A DNA stretch of 15,124 nucleotides, taken from assembly GCA_050303435.1 (NCBI GenBank), contig JBNLBT010000079.1, positions 1-15,124 of the forward strand, in the 5' to 3' direction. Each line of letters opens with the position of its first letter. The first letter of the stretch is position 1. Made by a program: the position numbers and the translations under genes. Source of the stretch: JBNLBT01 sp050303435. GTDB lineage: Bacteria; Pseudomonadota; Gammaproteobacteria; Xanthomonadales; Marinicellaceae. Below are positions 9,101 through 13,872 of this stretch, piece by piece. The notes below the pieces were generated by a model, which was given only the letters and a program-made list of their open reading frames with translations, did not search any database and was not told where the DNA came from.

Positions 9101-9999
9101 AGGAATTGGTTGCCGGCCAGCGCAATGGGAATCACAAACAGCGAAAAGATCACCAGATAAATGATGAACACCCAGCGCGACAGCGGCAGATCTTCGCGGT
9201 GCTCATTCTCCACCACGGTGACGTGAAACTGGCGCGGCAGACACATGAACACCATCAAGGCCAGCATGGTCTGGGAAATAAAGTTCAGCGTCAGCGACGG
9301 GCCGCGCGCAATGTGCTCGCTGGCGCGCACCTGCTGCACCATCTGGCCGGGTTCATCGTAGAGATAGAAAATCACAAACACGCCGACCGCGACAAAGGCC
9401 ACCAGCTTGATGGCCGATTCAAAGGCAATCGCCAGCATTAAGCCGTGGTGGTGTTCGGTCACGTCGAGTTTCTTGGTGCCAAAAGCGATCGAGAACAGCG
9501 CCAGAAACAGGGCAATCATGAGCATGCGAAACTGACTGTCGCCGTGGCCCATCTCGGTGTTGGTGACCACCCGCAGGCTGGCTGAGATGGCCTCCAGCTG
9601 CAAAGCGATGTACGGGATCGCCGCCAGCACGGCGATGCAGGTGATCAACACCGCAATGCGCCGGGATTTGCCGTACAAGGAGGCAATGAAATCTGAAATG
9701 GAGGTGACGTTTTTTTCCTTGCTGATGCGGATGATGCGCAGCACCAGCGGCCAACCCAGGGTGAACAGCAGAACCGGGCCCAGGTAAATCGGCAAAAAGT
9801 CCCAGCCACGGGTCGCGGCGGTGCCCACTGCACCGAAAAACGTCCAGGAGGTGCAATACACCGCCAGGGAAAACGCGTAGATCAGCCCGCGTCCCCATTG
9901 ACTGCGCCGCAGGTTGTGCCGGTCGCCCCAGTCGGCCACCCAGTACATCAGGCCCACGTAGACAAACAGAATGCCGTAGACCACCCAATGATTCAGCAT
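6181..9999 (-). CDS. crbS: Hybrid sensor histidine kinase with sodium:solute-symporter domain, CrbS-like
   Basis: 1272 residues from the ATG at 9999. An in-frame GTG at 10029 would add ten residues, but the ATG begins directly before the first membrane helix (LNHWVVYGILFVYVGLMYW), as expected for this family. Domains: about 13 membrane helices of the SLC5/SSF fold (about 2-505), a linker of the STAC type (about 525-610), a PAS domain of the PAS_7 type (about 620-735), a second PAS (about 750-865), a coiled coil (about 865-910), HisKA with the phospho-acceptor H916 in DASHDLLQP, an HATPase domain with N-box NLTINAIRY and G-boxes DTGVGL and GLGLGLSI, and a C-terminal receiver with D1158, acceptor D1203 and K1253. 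It is an inner-membrane sensor that could couple solute recognition or transport to phosphorylation of CrbR. In V. cholerae CrbS/CrbR controls acs. It converges with crbR and diverges from the transporter pair. Confidence 0.92.
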   Translation of the reverse strand: MLNHWVVYGILFVYVGLMYWVADWGDRHNLRRSQWGRGLIYAFSLAVYCTSWTFFGAVGTAATRGWDFLPIYLGPVLLFTLGWPLVLRIIRISKEKNVTSISDFIASLYGKSRRIAVLITCIAVLAAIPYIALQLEAISASLRVVTNTEMGHGDSQFRMLMIALFLALFSIAFGTKKLDVTEHHHGLMLAIAFESAIKLVAFVAVGVFVIFYLYDEPGQMVQQVRASEHIARGPSLTLNFISQTMLALMVFMCLPRQFHVTVVENEHREDLPLSRWVFIIYLVIFSLFVIPIALAGNQFLGSEVTPDLYVLSLPLKMGDTWLALLVFMGGLAAATGMVIISTIALSTMVSNDLVLPLFLKSKQYNLPQKTDLHQVLLWSRRITILVITLLAFLFYYSLDVGIPLAALGNLSFMLTVQFAPALLLGILLPNANKRAAFTGLLAGVLAWALMVFFPEWFDRSLRPDQSGILYTLGQLTGQSPPLFRLISLSLLCNFGAHLLYAGVSGWRSRQRGNLVSNPTRINTGGMRVRDLQSMVGKIIGQEYANRSYRNFFAGLNHDYDEHTAVSSPIVQFTERLLAGSIGAASARAVLTAALKSKGLAINDIVDLLDETTQAIRFNRRLIDATLDNISQGVSVVDDQLRIIAWNDQYLKLLSYPEGMVKKGMPVEDLIRFNAERGLLGARNIEREIEKRLIYLRQRTSYRFTRAFKDGRFLEIEGNPMPNNGYVTTYTDVTYYKKIEKQLRDSQNRIRFYTDNAPAMLAYVDNDQRLQFANKAYLRFFNVQQERVIGQPITRFFSDTELNKRQPFLDAAFAGETQSFEMEVEDHKGELLFVLGTYVPDRDQESDQVNGLFVIIQDITSRRKTELELERNRRYLEQRVEERTHALSEANRELEQAKQKAETANLSKTKFIADASHDLLQPFNAARLFSSLLTEQAERLPVQISETVLNLDQSLKSAENLLGALLDIAKFDAGGMTIHRSQFPIQQLLDELCIQCKSQASKRGLKLKIRASNAWVNSDSQLLYRVLQNLTINAIRYTEQGGVLVACRTRGEWLDIAVYDTGVGLSDSEQSIIFQDFQRLNHPNLREDKGLGLGLSIVERIVNQLGHALQVRSVRGQGSCFSVRVPRVAARNVAEINRTRQSAEQERFSPDKPPVLCIDNESQILTGMHKLISNWGHQVYCASDYQEAFNLLEDGVEPAVMLVDYHLDNENGIDVVQRLRGRFDPQCPVVVITADRSDALKNQVAEMGFGLLLKPIKPAPLRSLINQYSKRMH

Positions 10000-10346
10000 G
10001 GAGCGGTTCCGTTGCTGAAGGCCTGGCACGGGCGTCCACTGCAGGCGCCGATGGACGGCGGATCATTGGTTCGCGGCGAGTGGCGATGTGCGTTCATTGT
10101 TGTAATCTTCGCGCGTCCGATGCCGAGTACCGGTGCCGGTGGAGCGCGCTGCCCCCTTGTGTTTGAATGGCTGTGCCCGCCGCGCGGTGCGGCGCCGTGT
10201 GAAACGGCACCCTGCGGGCGCAAAAACTGCCATACCCGACCGCATGCGGCGCTTCACAGTGGACTATTTATACCAAAGTATAAGTTAAAAAACGAGTTGA
10301 TTTTGCTAAATTGATACACTCAATTTTCGATCTCAAAGAGGGTATT
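10000..10346. other. Divergent intergenic region between crbS and the transporter operon
   Basis: 347 nt without a supportable gene. The part nearest crbS (10000-10260) is GC-rich and featureless to me apart from short self-complementary stretches. The part nearest the transporter (10261-10346) is clearly AT-rich and would carry promoters. It contains the palindrome at 10268-10283. On the minus strand this palindrome contains TATACT and TATAAA, and on the plus strand TATAAG, so it could overlap divergent -10 elements, but I see no convincing -35 for either direction. Confidence 0.5.
10268..10283. promoter_or_regulatory. Perfect 6+4+6 palindrome, candidate operator
   Basis: TTATAC and GTATAA flank a CAAA spacer, giving a perfect dyad 63 nt upstream of the DUF4212 start codon. 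Its size and spacing fit a site for a dimeric helix-turn-helix regulator such as a LuxR-type response regulator. Which protein binds is inference; CrbR is the obvious candidate. Confidence 0.35.
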
Positions 10347-10604
10347 ATGTCTTCAAACAACAATCACGAGGCCTATTGGAAGGCCAACCTCAAGCTCATG
10401 GGGTTGCTGCTTGCCATCTGGTTTTTTGTGTCCTACGTTTGCGCCATTTTGCTGGTGGATCAACTGAATGCCATTCAGTTCGCCGGTTTCAAACTGGGCT
10501 TCTGGATGGCACAACAAGGGTCGCTGTATGTGTTTCTGATTCTTATTTTTGTGTATGCCAAGCGCATGAATGCACTGGATAAGAAATACGGCGTGGAGGA
10601 GTGA
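10347..10604 (+). CDS. DUF4212 small membrane protein (putative symporter subunit)
   Basis: An 85-residue inner-membrane protein. The ATG at 10347 is chosen because AAAGAGGG ends 4 nt upstream. A TTG at 10311 in the same frame would add twelve residues but lacks a ribosome site. There are two hydrophobic segments, about 16-37 and 47-71, each flanked by charged residues. The N-terminus (NNNHEAYWKANLKLM) and the tail (YAKRMNALDKKYGVEE) are typical of the DUF4212 family. Members are nearly always encoded directly before a large sodium:solute symporter of the VC_2705 type, and only 2 nt separate this stop from the symporter ATG. A role as a small accessory or second subunit of that transporter is the usual inference, similar to YjcH beside ActP. 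Confidence 0.9.
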   Translation: MSSNNNHEAYWKANLKLMGLLLAIWFFVSYVCAILLVDQLNAIQFAGFKLGFWMAQQGSLYVFLILIFVYAKRMNALDKKYGVEE

Positions 10605-10606
10605 TC

Positions 10607-12349
10607 ATGGATCTTAAAACACTCACCATCATCGTCGTTGTCGCATCCTTTGTGCTGTACATCGCCATTGCGATCTGGTCCAAAGCGAAAAGCACGGGCG
10701 ATTTCTACGTGGCCGGCAAAGGCGTACACCCCGTCGCCAACGGCATGGCCACCGCCGCGGACTGGATGTCGGCCGCGTCCTTCATCTCGATGGCCGGCAT
10801 CATCGCATTCGCCGGTTACGATTCCTCGGTGTACCTGATGGGCTGGACCGGCGGCTATGTGCTGCTGGCCTTGCTGCTGGCGCCGTATTTGCGCAAATTT
10901 GGCAAATTCACTGTGCCCGAGTTCATTGGCGACCGCTACTATTCCAAAACCGCCCGCATCGTTGCGGTGATCTGTCTGATCATCATTTCGTTCACTTACG
11001 TGGCCGGACAGATGCGCGGTGTTGGTATCGTGTTCTCCCGTTTTCTGGAAGTTGAGATTCTCACCGGTCTGATCATCGGCATGGGCATTGTGTTTTTCTA
11101 CGCGGTGCTCGGCGGCATGAAAGGCATCACCTACACTCAGGTGGCGCAGTACTGTGTGCTGATCTTTGCTTACATGGTGCCGGCGATCTTCATCTCCCTG
11201 CAGGCCACCGGCAACCCGCTGCCGCAGCTGGCCTTCGGCAGTCAGATTTCCGGCGAAGGCATTTACCTGCTGGAAAAACTCGACTCGGTGGTGCAATCGC
11301 TGGGCTTCGGCGCTTACACCGAAGGGTCCAAGAGCACCGTGGATGTGTTTTTCATCACCGCCGCTTTGATGGTCGGCACCGCCGGCCTGCCGCACGTGAT
11401 TGTGCGCTTCTTCACCGTACCGAAGGTGTCCGATGCGCGCAAATCGGCCGGCTGGGCGTTGTTGTTCATCTCCATTCTGTACACCACCGCACCGGCCGTC
11501 GGCTCATTGGCCCGGTTGAATTTGATCGATACCCTGCAACCGGGTGAGGTCGGCACGGTGGACGGCAATCTGCGCTATGAAGACAGGCCCGGCTGGTTTA
11601 CCACCTGGGAAAAAACCGGATTGCTGACGCACACAGATTTGAACAACGACGGCCGCATCCAGTACTACAATGACAAGAACCCCGCGTTCAAAGCCACCGC
11701 CGACAGTTACGGCTGGGCCGGCAATGAGCTGAAAGTGGATCGCGACATCATGGTATTGGCCAACCCGGAAATCGCGCAATTGCCCAACTGGGTGATCGCC
11801 TTGATTGCCGCCGGTGGCATCGCCGCCGCGCTGTCAACCGCGGCGGGGCTGTTGCTGGTAATTTCAGCAGCGATTTCACACGATCTGATCAAAGGCGTGT
11901 TCGCGCCACAGGTCTCGGAAAAACAGGAGTTGCTGTTCGGGCGGATTGCCGCCGGAGTGGCGATCCTCATCGCCGGGTATCTGGGGGCCAATCCGCCGGG
12001 ATTTGTGGCACAGGTGGTGGCCCTTGCATTTGGGCTGGCCGCCTCGTCGCTGTTCCCCGCCATTCTGTTGGGTATTTTCAGCAAGAACGCCAACAAAACC
12101 GGTGCGATCGCCGGCATGATTGTCGGCATTGTGTTCACCATGGGCTACATCATTTACTTCAAGTTCATGCACCTGGAACTCAACAACGCCGAGCATTGGC
12201 TGTTCGGAATTTCACCTGAAGGCATCGGCACGCTGGGCATGCTGCTGAACTTCGCCGTGGCTTTGGTGGTCAGCAAAGTCACCGCGCCGCCGCCGAAAGA
12301 AATTCAGGACCTGGTGGAATCCATTCGCATTCCCAAAGAGCTGGCCTGA
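10607..12349 (+). CDS. Sodium:solute symporter, VC_2705 subfamily (probable acetate or small-acid uptake)
   Basis: A 580-residue SLC5/SSS transporter. The ATG at 10607 has GGAGG 7 nt upstream; the GTG at 10601 is less likely. About 13 membrane helices are visible. The conserved early region STGDFYVAGKGVHPVANGMATAADWMSAASF is characteristic of the family (quoted here in outline: residues about 26-57). A hydrophilic insertion of roughly 85 residues (about 305-390) splits the helices, as in the VC_2705 subfamily. It contains an EF-hand-like loop at 344-355 (DLNNDGRIQYYN). The protein should import a small carboxylate with Na+. Acetate is the favoured substrate because acs and the CrbSR sensor pair lie beside it, but this is inference. 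E. coli ActP belongs to a related but different branch, so I give no symbol. Translation is probably coupled to the DUF4212 gene. Confidence 0.92.
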   Translation: MDLKTLTIIVVVASFVLYIAIAIWSKAKSTGDFYVAGKGVHPVANGMATAADWMSAASFISMAGIIAFAGYDSSVYLMGWTGGYVLLALLLAPYLRKFGKFTVPEFIGDRYYSKTARIVAVICLIIISFTYVAGQMRGVGIVFSRFLEVEILTGLIIGMGIVFFYAVLGGMKGITYTQVAQYCVLIFAYMVPAIFISLQATGNPLPQLAFGSQISGEGIYLLEKLDSVVQSLGFGAYTEGSKSTVDVFFITAALMVGTAGLPHVIVRFFTVPKVSDARKSAGWALLFISILYTTAPAVGSLARLNLIDTLQPGEVGTVDGNLRYEDRPGWFTTWEKTGLLTHTDLNNDGRIQYYNDKNPAFKATADSYGWAGNELKVDRDIMVLANPEIAQLPNWVIALIAAGGIAAALSTAAGLLLVISAAISHDLIKGVFAPQVSEKQELLFGRIAAGVAILIAGYLGANPPGFVAQVVALAFGLAASSLFPAILLGIFSKNANKTGAIAGMIVGIVFTMGYIIYFKFMHLELNNAEHWLFGISPEGIGTLGMLLNFAVALVVSKVTAPPPKEIQDLVESIRIPKELA

Positions 12350-12367
12350 TCCGTCAGCACAACCCTT

Positions 12368-12400
12368 AAGGCCGGAGCAATCCGGCCTTTTTCTTTTATT
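12368..12400 (+). terminator. Intrinsic terminator of the transporter operon
   Basis: AAGGCCGGA at 12368-12376 pairs perfectly with TCCGGCCTT at 12381-12389 across a GCAA loop, followed by a T-rich run (TTTCTTTTATTT). It lies 18 nt after the symporter stop codon, so it is a textbook Rho-independent terminator. Confidence 0.93.
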
Positions 12401-12407
12401 TCCCTAA

Positions 12408-12756
12408 CACAGGCCTTCCATGGCCTGGTCAGGGGACGGGTTGACAAACTCTGGCGCAAAAGCGTGGTTTTGCTGGCTTTGTCGACCCTCACTTGGGCCT
12501 GCCGGCCCAAGGCGGCACTTCCTTGTGCCGCGGTGTTCTTTTCATTTATCCACACTGACACAGGCCTTCCATGGCATGGTCAGGGGACGGGTTGACAAAC
12601 TCTGGCGCAAAACGCGGTTTTGCTGGCCTTGTCGACCCTCACTTGGGCCTGCCGGCCCAAGGCGGCACTTCCTTGTGCCGCGGCGTCCTTCCGATCATTT
12701 TCCCCGACACGCACCGGCCCTGGCATGGTCACTGACCGCTTGTTCAACTCTGGCGT
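12408..12756. repeat. Tandem repeat with unit of about 150 bp, two full copies and one partial
   Basis: Copy 1 starts at 12408 and copy 2 at 12559, both with CACAGGCCTTCCATGGC. The offset is 151 bp, falling to 150 bp after one indel near 12462. From GTCGACCCTC (12481 and 12631) through GTGCCGCGG the two copies are identical for about 52 nt. A degenerate partial third copy (about 12707-12756) begins with GACACGCACCGGCCCTGGCATGG and ends at CTCTGGCG. Each full copy can form three stems. The first has GGGTTGACAA pairing with TTGTCGACCC (one G-T) and encloses GCAAAA/TTTTGC. The second is CTTGGGCC-TGCC-GGCCCAAG (12492-12511, 12642-12661). The third is GCGGCAC-TTCCTT-GTGCCGC (12512-12531, 12662-12681). 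Most differences fall in loops. No gene is supportable here. It resembles a REP/BIME-like or other structured intergenic element; the family is unknown to me. Confidence 0.85.
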
Positions 12757-12764
12757 CACCGTCT

Positions 12765-12794
12765 TTGTGACATGCGCCACGGATGTGATATGAT
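12765..12794 (+). promoter_or_regulatory. Candidate sigma-70 promoter for the parD-like/map operon
   Basis: TTGTGA at 12765-12770 and TATGAT at 12789-12794 are 18 nt apart and match the -35 and -10 consensus in four and five positions. The promoter lies just downstream of the tandem repeat, 29 nt before the ATG of the ParD-like gene, which would give a very short leader of roughly 20 nt. Confidence 0.5.
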
Positions 12795-12795
12795 A

Positions 12796-12814
12796 TGTAT
12801 ACGTTTCATATACA
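12796..12814. promoter_or_regulatory. Palindrome overlapping the transcription start, candidate autoregulatory operator
   Basis: TGTATA and TATACA flank CGTTTCA, forming a perfect 6-bp dyad immediately after the -10 element and before the start codon at 12824. Antitoxins of the ribbon-helix-helix type commonly repress their own promoter through such a dyad (established for ParD and CopG families). Binding by the product of this operon is inferred. Confidence 0.45.
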
Positions 12815-12823
12815 GAGCAATCC

Positions 12824-13039
12824 ATGGGCATCGTCCGCATCAATGAAAACACGCACAATCAATTGCGCCACGCCGCGCTGGCCATGAACCGTTCCATCAA
12901 TGCCCAGGCAGAACACTGGATGCGCATCGGCGCATTGATTGAAGCGCATCCGCACATGCGCTACGCCGACGTCATACAGCACATGCTCGAACAGGCCAGC
13001 GCAGCCGAGATCGCCGTGCGCACAGGCGCGCGGAATTGA
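12824..13039 (+). CDS. ParD-like family protein (ribbon-helix-helix antitoxin-type)
   Basis: A 71-residue protein with the ParD-like signature: a beta strand GIVRINENTHNQLR at the N-terminus followed by two helices (HAALAMNRSINAQAEHWMRIGALIEAHP), then a short tail. In this fold the N-terminal strands of a dimer insert in the DNA major groove. Members are annotated as antitoxins of type II toxin-antitoxin systems by similarity to ParD, but no ParE-type toxin gene follows. Instead a methionine aminopeptidase gene starts 1 nt after the stop. The upstream palindrome at 12796-12814 is a likely binding site. The ATG at 12824 has only a weak GAG upstream. The family call is good; the antitoxin role is unproven here. 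Confidence 0.82.
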   Translation: MGIVRINENTHNQLRHAALAMNRSINAQAEHWMRIGALIEAHPHMRYADVIQHMLEQASAAEIAVRTGARN

Positions 13040-13040
13040 G

Positions 13041-13850
13041 GTGATCAAGAACGCCGAGGAAATTCAGGCCATGCGCATCGCCGGCCGTCTCACCGCGAAG
13101 GTGTTTGAGGCCCTGGATGGCTGGATTGAAGCCGGCCAGAGCACGTGGGATGTCGATCAATTTTGTCAGCAACAGATCGAACAGACACATTCGGCCCGCG
13201 CCGCCAGCATTGGCCAGTATGGCTACGGATTCGCCAGCAACACGTCCATCAACGACGTGATCTGCCACGGCGTGCCAAGCAAACATTGTGTGCTCAAAGA
13301 CGGCGACATACTCAATGTTGACATCACTCTGGAAAAAAACGGCTTCATTTGTGACAGCAGCAAAATGTATCTGATCGGTTCGGTCAGCGCAGCGGCACGC
13401 AGGCTGGTCGACACCACACAGGCCTGTCTTTACCGGGCACTGACAACGGTGCGACCCGGTGCCTGCCTGGGTGACATCGGCGAAAGCATACAGACCCATG
13501 CGGAATCCAGCGGTTATTCAGTGGTGCGTGAATTTTGCGGTCACGGCATCGGTCGCGCCATGCACGAAGCACCGAATGTGCTGCACTTCGGTCGCGCCGG
13601 CACCGGTCAAGTGCTGCGGCCAGGCATGACATTCACCATCGAACCGATGATCAACCAGGGGACACGACACATCCAGCGCAAACACCTCAAGGACTGGGCC
13701 ATCATTCACACGCGCGATGGTGCCTTGTCGGCTCAATGGGAACACACCGTCCTGGTGACCGACGGCGGCTGTGAAGTGTTGACCCTGAGGGCCGAAGAGA
13801 AGCCCGCGTTGCAACAAATCAGTGGCATTTGCAAAAGCAACTTTGTATGA
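13041..13850 (+). CDS. map: Type I methionine aminopeptidase, cotranscribed with ParD-like gene
   Basis: 269 residues from the GTG at 13041. An open frame extends upstream, but it overlaps the ParD-like gene out of frame, and VIKNAEEIQAMRIAGRL matches the normal Map N-terminus. The enzyme removes the initiator methionine from nascent proteins. All metal and catalytic residues are recognisable: H76, D94, D105 (in GFICDSSKM), H168 (in CGHGIGR), H175, E201 (in TFTIEPMIN) and E234 (in QWEHTVLVT). These match E. coli H79, D97, D108, H171, H178, E204 and E235 in spacing. The GTG lies 1 nt after the preceding stop, which implies translational coupling. A housekeeping map near rpsB is expected elsewhere in the genome, so this may be a second copy (inference). 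The last residues after TLRAEEKPALQQ are a short unconserved tail. Confidence 0.94.
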   Translation: MIKNAEEIQAMRIAGRLTAKVFEALDGWIEAGQSTWDVDQFCQQQIEQTHSARAASIGQYGYGFASNTSINDVICHGVPSKHCVLKDGDILNVDITLEKNGFICDSSKMYLIGSVSAAARRLVDTTQACLYRALTTVRPGACLGDIGESIQTHAESSGYSVVREFCGHGIGRAMHEAPNVLHFGRAGTGQVLRPGMTFTIEPMINQGTRHIQRKHLKDWAIIHTRDGALSAQWEHTVLVTDGGCEVLTLRAEEKPALQQISGICKSNFV

Positions 13851-13872
13851 TGGGTTGATTTGCGGAAACACC

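Noticed and set aside
10000..10029. GTG start at 10029 for the sensor kinase
   Set aside because: It would add ten polar residues before the first membrane helix without a ribosome site; the ATG at 9999 fits the family better, though the longer form is not excluded.
12408..12756. Integron attC sites or CRISPR array
   Set aside because: No R and L box pattern of attC, no cassette genes, and the unit is far too long and has too few copies for CRISPR repeats.
12304..12858. Short open frames on both strands in the tandem repeat encoding similar peptides twice (for example CRPSLGPAGPRRHF on plus)
   Set aside because: The similarity follows from the DNA repeat. There are no ribosome sites or domains, and the sequence is better explained by conserved inverted repeats.
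12939..13040. N-terminal extension of methionine aminopeptidase
   Set aside because: The frame is open but overlaps the ParD-like gene. The extension is Arg/Cys/Pro-rich with no Map similarity, and the normal N-terminus begins at the GTG at 13041.
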